The notes: a model not told the origin generated them from the letters alone. A stretch of 64,000 bases of DNA from Patiria miniata (GCF_015706575.1 NW_024037051.1:17069153-17133152); one strand, 5' to 3'; counted from the first letter of the stretch, positions 36,510-49,329 are shown. A program made the numbers and translations.

Positions 36510-36839
36510 TTACTGTTCTCCATAGGCTATACGGTGATTTCTGGTCCACGATCCAATTTGCTTTTAATCTATCGCAATTTGCTTTGATTGTGGATTTTGT
36601 TTTACTCCAAACAAGGCCTAAACCATTTAACACCCGATGCAAATCAAGGCCATCAATAAAATGTATTTATTCTTGAGTGTTTGCTTGTGCGGCGCCATCG
36701 TAAATGACGGCTCGTAAAATTTGGGCGATATATTAGTCACGCATGAGCGTGTGAGATACCATATTATTATATTGTTTATTTTAGGGAATGAATTCAGGAT
36801 TCTTCAAAAGTGCCATATGCACTGTAGCTCGCAAGCCTG

Positions 36840-37000
36840 AAGAAACCTGCGGAGAGAAGACAGCGAAGAAAGAAAACCCATGGAATCAGGTCGGGACTGC
36901 AAACCCAATCCACAATTGTGGACTAGGGCAGGAATCGAACCCGGGCCACAGAGATGAGAGGTTAGGTGAGGAAAGAACCATACTGCCCTACAGTGATTAA
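36840..37000 (-). mobile_element. tRNA-derived SINE (minus), family 2
   Basis: CAGGAATCGAACCCGGGCCA is the reverse complement of a tRNA T arm (GGTTCGATTCC), followed by GAGATGAGAGGTTAGGTGAG and ACTGCCCTACAGTG, the anticodon and D-arm side. A second copy near 38640-38740 shares GGGAATCGAACCAGGTCCAC and GTGTGAGGTCAGG. Confidence 0.65.
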
Positions 37001-37030
37001 ACTAATCATCTTCTCAATTTGCAAGTAAGA

Positions 37031-37196
37031 ACCAGTGGTGTATCGCCGGGGGGGGGGGGGGGCAAGGGGGAAACTTGCAACCCTGTAGACATATGATTCT
37101 GCAAACCATGATTAAGAACGAAAATCAATTGAGGCAATTTACCGGAAAATTCACTCATTTTGCCCCTATGGACCCAAAATCTGGCTGTGCTACTGG
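37031..37196. mobile_element. Degenerate hAT-like MITE (tentative)
   Basis: Starts CAGTGGTGTATCGCC before a long G run and ends TGGCTGTGCTACTG, a worn version of the CAGTGGCGTAGCC ends seen intact at 57976-58190. No target-site duplication is visible. Confidence 0.4.
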
Positions 37197-37199
37197 TGA

Positions 37200-40100
37200 G
37201 GACTACTCTTACCTCTAGTTTTTTTCAGAAGCACACCTTCACAAAATAGTTATTTTATGATACTGCCCGGTACCCTCAAAACCAATGCCCTATTGTACCT
37301 TCCCACCATGCTTCAAATCACATTAACCTTTCCAATTCTCAACATACATATTTTAAATGATCTCTGAAGTCTCAAACCGTAAAGCTGTTTTGAATATTAT
37401 TGGTTTTTGCGGCGTGCATGCCCAGACGATAAGGGGTGGCATATGCGGTATAGCAGTAAGAGTAACTTGTTTGCAAGTACAGCAGGTGCATGGTCCTTTC
37501 TCTATGATGGTATCTTGTGGGGCCAATTTCGTGAGACTGATACAAGCACAGAAAATCTGCTGAGAGCAGAAAATATTTGCTTAGCCAAAACAGGTCGCCG
37601 GCCAAAATGTCGTAGTATATGTATCTTACTTGTGACTTGTTCTCAGGTGTTTCCTTCTACTGGAATTTGTATCCTTGTGGAGTCATTTCTTCGTTCTCGT
37701 GTACTAAAGTTTTCGAGTTTGAAAGTGTAGTTTCAAAATGTTCCTATTTTAACCAGAATTGATTTCCTGGGCTGAAATTCGGACTTAATATCCCTTACAC
37801 AAAATACTTCAATTTGCGATTATCAACCCACCTTGGAAATTCCTACCTTTTTTTTTTAGTAAAAGCCATATATCTATTTCGTGTTAACCTTGTGGAGACG
37901 TATTCATCTATAAAAAATTGCCCTGTGGACACGTATCTTTTGTTCCTATTATGCACATGTCTCCACAGGGTACCGTGTACCAGATCATAACTTTCTTAGC
38001 AATAGCCGCTCGCTAAAATTGGGTCCTAAAGTAAATTACCAAAGACATCCTGAACTCAAGAAGGGAAGTGAATGGATTAGGAGAACCATAAACACAGTAG
38101 CGCTAATCCTTACTGTAAAAACTAGCAACACCATGCTTTGTTCGAAAGATGAACCAAAACCCGTGTATGACTCATGATTGATCGAGTTGTAGGGATAATA
38201 GTCATTCAATTGAGGTGTTCTCAACCGTGCTATAATTTGGTATATAAAGAAGGGGCGAGTCTATCGATCCATATGTCGCCGGTTATAACGAGCAGTTAGG
38301 TGTTAACAGCGACAAGCTGTGGACAAGTCGTAACTTGTTGCTATTCGTTTGGTTGACACTGGTCTTTCAATAACATTTTCGTATCACTGTGGAATATATT
38401 TTTCTATGGTGTTCCTACCTCACTCGTGTGTGTTTACACAGGTAAACGGTTCAGTAATAGGGATCATATACACTACACAAAGGATATTATTTATTCGGCG
38501 GAATGTTTGTGATAGCCCACGAAAGTCTTTCGATTTATTTAGTCTGGTGACTGTCATGTCAGAAGAGGAGGAAGGAAATTACAGAGTTATTTTTAGTTGT
38601 GGGAAGAAAACACCGGAATGAATTTTCTCAGGGAAATCCCACAGCATCATCAGCAGAGCCCAATCCTCATGTTGGTGGCCCGGCCGGGAATCGAACCAGG
38701 TCCACAGCGGTGTGAGGTCAGGAAAATACCGCTGTACGCAAAAACCTAATCCCCATTATTTTGGGTGTTAAGTTTCTTATTATATCTGGCAGGGATAGAG
38801 GATATGGAGGAGTCCCACACTCCCACTTCGGGAGAAATAGGCCCCGCCCATTCGGATTATAATGTGAACATTAATTAGACTCTTTTAAAATCACAAAAGC
38901 CAGTTCCCTAAAACAAGACTGTAATTCTTTGGTCAATCTGAACATCTTATAACTCTCAATTCCAAGACAAGAGGACCATCGGGCCAACAGTTCGCACAGC
39001 AAGGATGTCAGCCACAAAACGTGAAATGGCCAAGGTGATTTGGAGATTCCAGCTAATTGGTCTAAACTAGGGAAATTTAAACAATTTTGAGTGTCGAGCC
39101 AACTTTTCATTGTCGTTTGCGCTCATCCACATCAATTGTTGATGTGTAGAAAAAAACTTTTTTTACGATATTTCCAAAAATAAATTACAGGCTTGAAAAA
39201 AAATAATAAACTGCCGGGAATCCTGCAAGTAGAATTTATATATCTGGGTGGTTTTTATTGGTAAAGCATGAGGTTCTGTTTCTTTCTTGTTTGAATTTAT
39301 TCTTAAAAATTTATAAGCAGGACTTGATTTTGCAATCCACACCGAATGCATTCAGTGCGACTGATGAAAACTTGTGCAATGATAAACTCAACAGTTTCGT
39401 TGTTGACATGTTTAAATGTCAATAAAAGCTGGCAGATCTTTCGATAATCCAATCAATGTTTCTTACACAACAATAGAATATGAGTGTTGACACACGAAAA
39501 ATGACGTGTTTTTAAGGTTAAAAACACCTCACCAAATTGTGGGCGAAAAAAAATCCCCTTTCTTTATTGAATTTTCTTTATCTGAATGGGTGTGTTTGTT
39601 AACGGAGATTGTCAATTTTCACGCATTGTCATCGCCGATCCATATAGAAGATCGATCAACTTCTTTGGTTGTCCATTCCGAGGCGTTGATGCAGTGATTC
39701 GAATAAGGCAGGGGAACCCCAACGTTAACAAGCCTGAACACGTCGACGACTGTTTTATGCATGGATCACATGGTCTTCGCGTTTTTTAAAGTGGTTAATG
39801 GATATGATTTAATAATCGCACACAGGCACTGATTGTTTATGGTGTTAATCGAGGATTTTCTTTTGTTCCTCTTCCCTTTTCCTGTGTACATTAACTTTTT
39901 CGCAACAGCTCTCATTGGTTTGGACACGTTTTCCAACCGAGGAGTCCTCGTTTCGGTTTCTGTCCTCGATTTATCAATGGTGTTGCACGTGTGTCCTCGA
40001 TTAACACTATGAACACGCGCAGACAACTCAACCTTACATGATGTTTCTTTTTCAGATCGGATGAATTGTTGTGCTCATGAAGTACGCACTTTTTGATAAG

Positions 40101-40313
40101 ACACAATTTTAATATCGAATTCGCATGTAGCAAAGGTAATATATAATCATATCCTTGACCACGTGGTTTAATGGTGTAAAACTAATTTTATGAGGCCAGA
40201 ACATATAGCGTATGACAAGTTGTGATGAAAACAGTAAAAGATCCGTTGTAAGGTTTTGCTATAAAAAAAAAGGAAAGGCTTTTGTACTTTTACGTGAGGG
40301 GAACTAACATTGG
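37200..40313. other. Gene-free stretch
   Basis: No gene supported. It contains a SINE fragment (38640-38740) and a 50-nt hairpin near 37920-37970 (CCCTGTGGACACGT against ACATGTCTCCACAGGG). Open frames are short and domainless. Confidence 0.45.
38640..38745 (-). mobile_element. tRNA-derived SINE fragment (minus), family 2
   Basis: GGGAATCGAACCAGGTCCAC then GCGGTGTGAGGTCAGGAAAA and ACCGCTGTAC correspond to the T arm and anticodon arm of a tRNA in reverse, matching the copy at 36840-37000. Confidence 0.6.
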
Positions 40314-40640
40314 GGCAGATAGGGGAAATATTTGGTTGAATTGTGCCTTTGCTGATACAAGCATGGAATTTGTCACATAAGCTAGTCAGAGTATGTCATG
40401 CACGCGAAAGATATTTGGCTATAGGTCCATCGCAGATTTGTCCTTTGAAAAAATATTGGTAGAAAGCAATGTTCAAAACTTTAAAAACGGCTGCCATTGC
40501 TTGTTATTCTACCTCAATGTTTTCAAAGGAAAAATCTGCGATGACCCTATAGCCAAATAACTTTCTCTTGACATACTCTGAGTGTGTGCTAAATTCCATG
40601 TTTGTATCATCAAAGGCACAAATCCCAACACCTATCTGCC
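40314..40640. mobile_element. Large fold-back element, ~327 bp
   Basis: Two inverted arms of about 140-150 bp flank a 40-50-bp centre. Matching blocks include GGCAGATAGG with CCTATCTGCC at the ends, GTGCCTTTGCTGATACAAGC with its complement, CAGAGTATGTCA with TGACATACTCTG, and GGCTATAGG-CATCGCAGATT with AATCTGCGATG-CCTATAGCC. It has no coding capacity. A transcript through it would fold into a long imperfect duplex. Confidence 0.8.
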
Positions 40641-41287
40641 GTACCATAAGTGGCTTGCAAAAACCGACAAAGACAAGAATCAAACTTTGCTATAAGAACT
40701 TCAAAATCAGTTCGCTCAAAGATATTTGAAAGGCCGTGTTTTGTTGCTGAAACACGGAAGAGCCGTCTGTACGGTATTTTCGGCACACAATGATCCCAAT
40801 CACCAAAAAAGTTACGGTACGAGGGTTGCACTCTATATGCCCCATATAACAGTTATATTTAGACCTGATTTGTGGGGGTGAAATAAGCTTGTTTTGAACG
40901 ACAAAACCGCGGCAAACAATGCAGGGCCCGGGACAAATGGATGGGGTGGACTAAGGGGTAAAGCGAGGAGGGAATGGTCCGGGTTTCTAGTAGTTGGTAA
41001 TCTTCTTTGTGTACTTAGAATGACTCACCAGGCTATTTTTCGACACGCTGTAACTTTTTTTCAGTCGGGGATTAAATTAAAAAGCCCAAAACTTGCTCAT
41101 AACAAGAGAAAAAATGATGTTTATTTCATTTTGCCCCATTTTTGTTTACATTTTCTTCTATATACAATGTAGCTATGATGACTTTTCTAAAAAAAAAATA
41201 AAACACTACTAGAACACATATCGAGTATAAAGTACCTAAAAATTATATAGTGGTATTTGTTTTAGAAACAGGGGATAGGGGTGCATA
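40641..41287. other. Gene-free stretch
   Basis: AT-rich, no gene or named repeat recognised. Confidence 0.45.
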
Positions 41288-41410
41288 CCTATGTTCCCCA
41301 ATGTTCCCCAATACCGATGTTCCCCGAAATCCTTACCCTATAACCCTAACCCAACCCTAACCCTAATCCTAAGGATTTCGGGGAACATCGGTATTGGGAA
41401 ACATAGGTAT
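41288..41410. repeat. Fold-back with telomere-like loop
   Basis: Inverted arms of about 38 bp (41298-41335 and 41370-41407; GATGTTCCCCGAAATCCTTA against its complement) flank a 34-bp loop of CCCTAA-type repeats (AACCCTAACCCAACCCTAAC). The arms themselves are built from ATGTTCCCCA words. It could be a MITE that captured telomeric repeats, a telomere-repair scar that became a fold-back, or simply a repeat-rich MITE. Confidence 0.75.
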
Positions 41411-41990
41411 TGGGGGACATCGGGTAGACCCCGGGATAGTTTCACAAGTTATTTTATAAATGCAAGACATTCAAATACTCCATTTTTGACAAAACAATGT
41501 GAACAAGTTTCATCAGTAGGTTGAGAGGCTAATTTATTTCTTTGGTAAGAGCACATGGGCATGCAAATCAACCTTAAGCAGCGATCCCATAAACCGACCA
41601 TAAATGTTGTGTTTCATACAATGTATCATAAATTAATGGTATAGAGTGAAGGACAAATCATGCATGGTAATTAATTCGCACAGAGGCCTTGCCCCAACAC
41701 ATAAATCCGCAACCATTTTACAGCATGCATGTATTATTAATCAAATTACTACCCGTAGCATTGGAAATACAAGTCATGACATGAAACATTTACACTGTGA
41801 TCAAGGACCCTGCGTTTAAGTCATAATACTGGTTTATTTTGCAACGGGGAAGCCTTTCAATTTTGGAAGCTATAGCGAGTTGGGACTTGCTGGTCAATCT
41901 TCGATTGGCCCGGTTTTGTCCTTTATCTCGGGACAAGGTGATTGTACACAAAAGCCTGATTGCCCCAACAAACACGAGCTACAAGCTACT
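41411..41990. other. Gene-free stretch
   Basis: No gene or named repeat recognised. Confidence 0.4.
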
Positions 41991-42700
41991 TGTAGAAGGA
42001 TCCCCCAGCCCGAAAGCTTAGGGTTTCGCTTTAGGACATGTTTGCTGGTCCAGGAGGGGCCTGAGCCTGTAGTCCTCTTTGTATACATGACTGGCTCACT
42101 GACTGTCGCTTTGAATGAGACTGGTTACCTATCTCACTGACTGACTGTCGCTTGTGAATTAGACTGCTTACCTATCTCACTGACTGTCACTCACGTGTGT
42201 ATTGACTGGACTTTTACCTATCTCACTGACTGACTATCGCTTGTGGTGTAGACTGGTTATCTATCTCCCCGACTTTCTTTCACTTGTGAAATTGACTGGC
42301 TATCTCCCCGACTGACTGTCACTTGCAAATTTGACTGGTAACCTATCTCACTGATGACTGATTTTGTGAAATTGACTGGTTACGGGATCTCACTGACTGA
42401 CTGACTGACTCCCCCCCCCCCCCCACTTGCAAATTAGACTGGCTACCTATCTCCCTGACTAACTGTCACTCGCGAATTAGACTGTTACCTATCTCACTGA
42501 CACTGGGACTGTCACTTGTGAATTAGACTCGCTTATTTAATCTGTCACTGACATGATACATGTGTAGGCAATAAGTCAAGTCTCTATGCGCACGGCTTAA
42601 GTGGACTTTTCATTTCCATTACGTTACAACTGCATCTTATTTTTTGAATGTTTCAGTAGCCATTCTGAATCAATTCCATAGACTATTTCGTAAGCTCTGG
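41990..42700 (-). mobile_element. CAGT-repeat element, inverted copy with expanded minisatellite
   Basis: It begins with TTGCTGGTCCAGGAGGGGCC and ends near AGCCATTCTGAATCAATTCC, both reverse complements of the family's end blocks. Between them about ten imperfect units of 40-50 bp (GACTGGTTACCTATCTCACT, GACTGACTGTC-CTTGTGAATTA) replace the single AATTAGTCACAAGTGACAGT segment of the plus copies. The minisatellite therefore grew inside the element. A C14 homopolymer interrupts it near 42411. Confidence 0.75.
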
Positions 42701-44244
42701 AACCAGCTTTACGAGGTTTGTTCTGTCCTGTCTAGCGTTTAAGCGAGCCGCCGACGGCTAGACTGCAAGACAATAACCGAGGCCCCATTCCTTTTCTCTG
42801 ACAAAAGATCTAATCGTATAATTATAGCACGAATTAGGTTTCCAGCAGTTCAGTATTTTGAGCCTCAAGGAGCCACATGATGGAGCGAGAGGGTTGGATT
42901 TGACGACTATAACTGATGAGTTTCCGCCGGGCAGTTCCGGGTGACTTATCGCTACTGTGATGCTCTGCCCGGTCTCCAGTGTGCCCAACAATATACTGAT
43001 AAGTGGAGAAGCATTGTCAATGATTAATGCTGACGTAAAATCAAACATGTGTCCACTCGTGGTGAGTCGATGGAGACACTAATGAAGTTTGACAAGGGGG
43101 TTGGCAATGATCAATTATGTGTCTTGTCGGCTCGTCCCCAGGGAAGATGTATCCAGTCTCGCGTCTTTGTACCGCGACCTGTCCAAGACTACCCCCGGCC
43201 AATTCGGGGTGGGTTTGAAACAGATCGACGGATAATCAGAGACACTGCGAGTGACCGGCGCGTTTTTAATGGACGACAGACTTCGCATTCACCTGTGGGG
43301 TTTGGGAAAAAAACACAACACCAGGGGCGGATTTCTGAGTTATCAGATGAGTTCAGTGTCAAAGGGAAAGTATGGTATTAATGGAAGGGTTTGTTGCTTG
43401 TTTGCTTGTAGGCTAGTCCAGTTCCCCTTCTGGAAATTAGTACAATGAAGTAGGCTTCAGGTCCACTTGAATCCGACACTAGCCAGAGACCTGTGTCCGG
43501 AATTCTCTGGGCAAGCCAAAAAAAAAGGGGGAAAACAACACAAAACAATGACAGGTCTTCCCAAAAAAATCGTCTGACCAAAATATGGGGTTCACATCTT
43601 AAATTGACTCTAAAGTATCTAATCTAAGTTCTAGACATTGACGTAACTAAAACCATAAGGACTGGGGGTGGCTATGCCCCCCCCCCCCCCAACACGAGAA
43701 ACGTGAACGTCCCTCCCCTTCCCCCATCCAGCTCAGGATTAGAAAAAAATAAGACCTTTGTATTGCGTGAGATTCGACAAAGTGCACCATACCCCACCCC
43801 TTAAAACGGACCCTAATACCTTATGGCTTCTAGATGAAATGCGCTTTTTTGAATTAATGTCAATTTTGTCTTCATGTCTTTAACATACACAGTGCAGAAA
43901 AGAAAAGAAAACAATCATGACAATTCATGAATCGGGTAAAAAAAAAGTTTACCATTCTCGGTGTGTGCAGGAAAGTGTTTTTTTCCTTCAAAAATCTACT
44001 GGTATGTTTTTAATATACCTTGCCCTTCGTCTATGAGTAGCCTTTAGAGCATATCGCTATGCAGCGGTACATCTTACATTATATACACGGAAGTTCACGA
44101 AGGTGTTTTATGACAGTCCAAGTCACTCGACCTTTATTGAACCGAAGATGGAAAGAAACTACGGGTAGTGTTTTTAAAAGACAAATATTAGATTAACCTG
44201 ATTTGATGAGTTTGTCTTACTCTAGAATTTACGGGTTCTCCTGA
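42701..44244. other. Gene-free stretch
   Basis: No gene supported. GTGATGCTCTGCCCGGTCTC near 42957 echoes the CACTGCCCGG block of the CAGT family in reverse. Poly-C runs and worn repeats follow near 43676. Confidence 0.4.
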
Positions 44245-44719
44245 CTTGAGGGTGCAGTGAACTAATTCAAGTGAGAATTTCTACGCCAGCTGATTAGCAT
44301 AAAAAGTGCCCCCCCCCCCCCCACAATTTCTTTTAAAAAGGAGACCGTTTGGCTTAAAAAAAGGTGGAATTGTGTAAATACAGCTGAGGATCAACTCACT
44401 TTGGGCTTCCATCTGAGAGCAGATTTGATAAAATCATGGTTTAAAATGGGTCCTATTTGCCTGAGAAAGTGGATGGATGCCGTTTGTAAAATGGTTGCAT
44501 GCAGTCTTAGGAAGTACCACTTTTCGGGAGGTGATTATTTTTTGTTGTGAATATTTCCACCAAAAATTGGAAAGAAATAGTCAGATGAGGATAAGAAAAT
44601 AATTTAATTTTTGTTTGAGAAACCCCAAGTGATGTCGGCTTGCCTGTTACTTGTCCCTGAACTTTGTAGATTTTACACTGTTTTCAATGGGGCTTGAATT
44701 GGTTCAGTGCACCCTTGAG
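44245..44719. mobile_element. Inverted-repeat element, ~475 bp
   Basis: CTTGAGGGTGCAGTGAACTA (44245) and its counterpart ending GTGCACCCTTGAG (44719) form 27-bp terminal inverted repeats with about three mismatches. The interior has no coding frame. No clear target-site duplication is visible, so superfamily is open. Confidence 0.6.
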
Positions 44720-47700
44720 TTCGTATACGAGGCTTGATGGCACCAGGCTATTTAGTCTGGTGCCTGTGACGTGACCCTATGCTTTATACCGACTTTTCGA
44801 TGTGTCCCAGAGGGAACTCGACAAACGGCCACTGCGTGCAAACGACCTCCTAACAGGATCACCACGTGATCCTGTTGTGTGTAGAGTTGCTTTTTCTAAA
44901 GCCAGATCGATACAAATTCCTGGTCTTAGTTCCGGATATGTTACAAGGAAATAAAATTGTCCCATACCACGCGAAGAATAAACAAGAGTAAAGACAAATT
45001 GTTTCAAAATGTAGGCCTCACAAGCCAAGTTGCTTCAACCATTCCGCCTGACTAAAAAATGTTTACCTTGATATTAATCCGTTCATGTTTTAGACATTTT
45101 TAAAAATATATATTTTTGAACTGGACAATGCCAAGGCAATTGACAATACTTCACTTTCTTATCAAAAAAAAAACTTAAATACATAACAAAGGGAACTTGA
45201 CTAGGTGCAATATCAACAGATTACTTGCAAAAGACAATCGATTGTCTGCATGACTATACGGTAAGAAATGCACGCACGTCACTAACCGCAACAATTAAAT
45301 GTATTAATTTTAACAATACCTAAGACACGGCTTATCACATTCAAAAACGGCACAGGGCCAAGGTGGAAGTGAATACAAAAACAATGGTCAAAAGCTCATT
45401 TCATATCGATTTCGGTATTTTTTTCTTCATCGATTAAAAAAAAACAACTCTGTAAAATCACGACTTGGGAATGAGAGATCGATCGGCAAATCGGTCTCTT
45501 AAGTCGCGTGGCAATGAGGATGTTTTTGTTTAAGCTCCGGAGATAAGGCACAGCCTCAGGGGCTAAAGAGACAGGATTATTCCGGCAGTGAGGAGGTGAG
45601 AAGAGGGTCCAGGGTTACGATGAACCACGAGGACAATAGGCAGAAGATCCGAACCGACCTCCGGACCTTCCGGTTGTCAATACCTCGCCGAAATTTGCTA
45701 TCGATCTCACCTTGCACTGAACATCTCTATGACATCTTCAAGGCTTGACTGTATACTGTTAATTGAAATGCCTCATCGACGTGGTGATCATTTATTTTTA
45801 CCGACATCTCAACAGTTTCGAGAAGATCAAACGCAGCGACGCCCTTGACCGTTTTGAGTATGATCATTTTATGAACGGTTTATGTTTTAGGGCAAGGCGA
45901 CAGTCATATAACATGTATGTGCAGCTTTTATTGTCGAAAGTCGAGGCAAAACATTGGGTGATATTGTAAGACCATCATTACTTCTGAATCGATGGAGTTT
46001 AGAAGGAATTCAGACAAAGCTGAAGGGGGGAGCAATTCTTATTATCTTTGCATTTTTGACCTGACAGTTTAAGGTTATTCAGGCCTACAGGACAACACCA
46101 TATTCATATTCATATTTATTTTTACTTAATCAATGTGAACAGGAAAGGTTAAGACAATTATTTAAAAAGACAGATGAGATTAAGCGGTGGGCTTCTCCAA
46201 AACACAAGCTTGTCAAGTGGAGACGCCCATGATGTAAAGAAAAATATATCATGGTAGTTCACTAGTTCCTTTAAGCTTTACACATGAATGAAGTAAACAA
46301 ATCGAGTACAGTATAAGGAGCAGAAGTACACGGGACATCATTAGAATAATCTCAACGCAGCAAGTAAGAATAGTTAACATTAAGCATTGCAATATTTTTC
46401 AAAAATCAGACACTTCAGCGTTTTCTTAAACAAAGGCCGACCACTATATAAAACTTCTAAGAGTATGACTCAAAGAGTTCCAGAATTTGGGGCCCTGATA
46501 TAAACAATAAATTTGTTGAGCTTATTTCGTTATTTCAATCTTTCGTCCGTTCTTGAATTGTTTTTTTTGGGTCGAATACAAGTAAAGATTTTTTGGAACA
46601 TTGTTCGACTCAGATCTAGTACCTGCACTAGCAACTGGGAGGAAATTATCATTGCATCATGAATTGAAGTTTAGTACAAGGCAAAGCCTGAAGAGGATGG
46701 ACACAAGGTAACATGTCTTATCGACTCGCCAATGGTCAAGTTTGGTTAAGGTCTTGTCAGGTAACGACATTTCGTCAGAGATTTTCCGCCAGCGTTCCGA
46801 TAAATCTTCGAGGTGACATTCTGTCATGGTTAAAATCAACTGTCACATCCGCTTCCCGGTTCGCTCCTTATGGTGGTCACGTGGCCTGGTAAATGAAGGT
46901 CAAAGGTTAATGACGTCACGCGTCTTACACGCGGCGTTCAAATTGTGGGGGGGGGGGGGGGACGGGCAAGTTGAAAGTCCTTTTTGGCACAGAGCTGCTT
47001 GTCAGGAAATGCAAGTCAATATTTTCTTTTTAGGTAATTTCCTGAAAATCAAGTACCAGTAAAAAAGAAAGAAAAAGACATGTAACCTAAGAAGCACATG
47101 TTTTTGCTGGTACTCTTCATTTTCCATGGCAACGTTTTGTTTTTGTTTTTGTGTAGAAGGGGAAACATAACTGTGATGAAGGGGAGCAACATAACCGTTA
47201 AAAAGAATCTTGGCAAGGTTTGAAATATGGGTTAAAGTCAAAATCCTATTTCGGAACTAAGAGAAGGGTTTTATATGAGACCGAAGCTTATATTAATGAT
47301 CTAAAATGAACGAAATTGCACTTCTATTTTAATCATAGTTAGAGAGAATAGATTAATATTAATTTATCGTGGTGACAGCGAGGATTTGGGTTCAAGTAAT
47401 CCGGTAAGCATGTGCGAACAAAATTGGTCGGGAGATTTGATTGACGTTCTGATCGATTTTTCCTTTTTTTTTTTTTAATAAAGAAGATGCAATAGATGCA
47501 AACAACTCTCATGCGGTTGTTTGGAATATCTGTCAACCACGGCTTATAATCTACAAGAAAAGAGAAAAGAATGAGCGGAAGGCCTTGGTTTTTAACAAGC
47601 GGCTGGCTGCCCAGCTGGTTGAGATAAAAGCTCAATGTGAATGGGATGTGTGTGGTTAATTGGATGGAGATAATGACTCGGTTGAAGGTGAGGGTAGACA

Positions 47701-47772
47701 CCGTTGTTTTTGGACCGCAATTAAAGCAGTGAGATCATCATTGGTCTGGTCTGAGGGAGAGTTTTGTTATTT
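44720..47772. other. Gene-free stretch before gap
   Basis: No gene established. A 42-codon frame at 45620-45748 was considered and left out. The sequence is AT-rich with homopolymers. Confidence 0.45.
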
Positions 47773-48272
47773 NNNNNNNNNNNNNNNNNNNNNNNNNNNN
47801 NNNNNNNNNNNNNNNNNNNNNNNNNNNNNNNNNNNNNNNNNNNNNNNNNNNNNNNNNNNNNNNNNNNNNNNNNNNNNNNNNNNNNNNNNNNNNNNNNNNN
47901 NNNNNNNNNNNNNNNNNNNNNNNNNNNNNNNNNNNNNNNNNNNNNNNNNNNNNNNNNNNNNNNNNNNNNNNNNNNNNNNNNNNNNNNNNNNNNNNNNNNN
48001 NNNNNNNNNNNNNNNNNNNNNNNNNNNNNNNNNNNNNNNNNNNNNNNNNNNNNNNNNNNNNNNNNNNNNNNNNNNNNNNNNNNNNNNNNNNNNNNNNNNN
48101 NNNNNNNNNNNNNNNNNNNNNNNNNNNNNNNNNNNNNNNNNNNNNNNNNNNNNNNNNNNNNNNNNNNNNNNNNNNNNNNNNNNNNNNNNNNNNNNNNNNN
48201 NNNNNNNNNNNNNNNNNNNNNNNNNNNNNNNNNNNNNNNNNNNNNNNNNNNNNNNNNNNNNNNNNNNNNNNN
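47773..48272. other. Assembly gap (500 N)
   Basis: Exactly 500 N, a placeholder gap of unknown true size. The tandem repeat on its right side is cut by it. Confidence 0.99.
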
Positions 48273-48960
48273 CCTGTCAGCCCCAATATCAATAGGCTCA
48301 TAAGACTACCAAGAGCAACTCACAAACCAAACTTGAAGTTTCCTCAGTAAAGTACTTCTCAAGCATTTATGCTGACAATTTGTTTAGCAATATTGGCCTT
48401 GACCTTTGACCTTTCGGCCCTAAAGCTACATGCTTCTGAAGACTATCAAGGACAACCCACAAAACCAAATTTCAAGTTCCTCAGAAGAAAGTATTTCTCA
48501 AGTTATCGTGTTGACACAATTTCTATTGTTTTTAGCAAAAGTGACCTTGACTTTTGACTAGCTGTCGGCCCCAAAAGCAATAGGCTTTTTAAGACTACCA
48601 AGAACAACCCACAAACCAAACTTCAAGTTCCAAGTAAAGTATTTCTGAAGTTACCACGTTGACAAGATTTCTATTGTTTTAGCAATATAGTGACCTTGAC
48701 CTTTGACATGTCGGCCCCAAAAGCAATAGGTTTCTTAAGACTATCAAGAACAACCCACAAACCAAATTCCTAAGTAAAGTAAATCTCAAGTTATCACGTT
48801 GATAAGATTTCTTTTGTTTAGCAATAGTGTCCTTGACCTTTGACCTGTCTGCCCCAAAATCAAAAGGCTTGTTAAGACTATCAAGAACAATCCACAAACC
48901 AAGTTTCGAGTTCCTAAGTAAAAGTATTTCTCAAGTTATCGTGCTGACAAGAGTTAACCT
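48273..48960. repeat. Tandem repeat, ~147-bp units with TGACCT half sites
   Basis: About four and a half diverged units, each with CCTTGACCTTTGACCT (near 48397, 48543, 48691, 48831), TCGGCCCCAAAAGCAATAGG, AAGACTATCAAGAACAACCC, ACAAACCAAA and TATTTCTCAAGTTATCGTG. The array is cut on the left by the gap. After the last unit a SINE-type tail follows (ACCTTACCAAAACATAACAC and CATACAGACACACACC). GACCTTTGACCT reads on the other strand as AGGTCAAAGGTC. Confidence 0.85.
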
Positions 48961-49329
48961 TACCAAAACATAACACACATAAATGCATACAGACACACAC
49001 CACACACTAGCACGTAGAAGGAATACGCTATCGCAATATCCCCCTCCGGCTTACAGCCAGTGGAGTAAAAACCAAACTAAACCGCTGCGGCTTGAACTTT
49101 GATTTTTGCATGATTTGTACCATGCGGTGTTCCGCGACTGATATCTACCCGGAACCAAATCGTATTTTCCAAAACTACAACTCAAAGCCACGGGTATTTG
49201 ACAGTCTCAGTCTGAACAAAGGAATAATCGGTGAGATGTGCAATGGCGCATTTCTCGCCTACAATTAGTGGACTAGGTCTGCATATGCATACATAGTAGT
49301 TGTGACATATCAGTCATTGGCGGTGAAAC
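48961..49329. other. Upstream of WSC-Sushi gene
   Basis: It holds a short CA-rich tail of the preceding repeat and then unique sequence that should include the promoter and 5' UTR of the gene starting at 49330. No TATA box or other clear element was identified. Confidence 0.35.

Noticed and set aside
45620-45748. 42-codon frame starting MNHEDNRQKIRTDLRTF
   Set aside because: Protein-like composition, but no family, no splice context and an ordinary length for chance.
47660-48303. Long open frames crossing the second N run
   Set aside because: Same artefact as the first gap.
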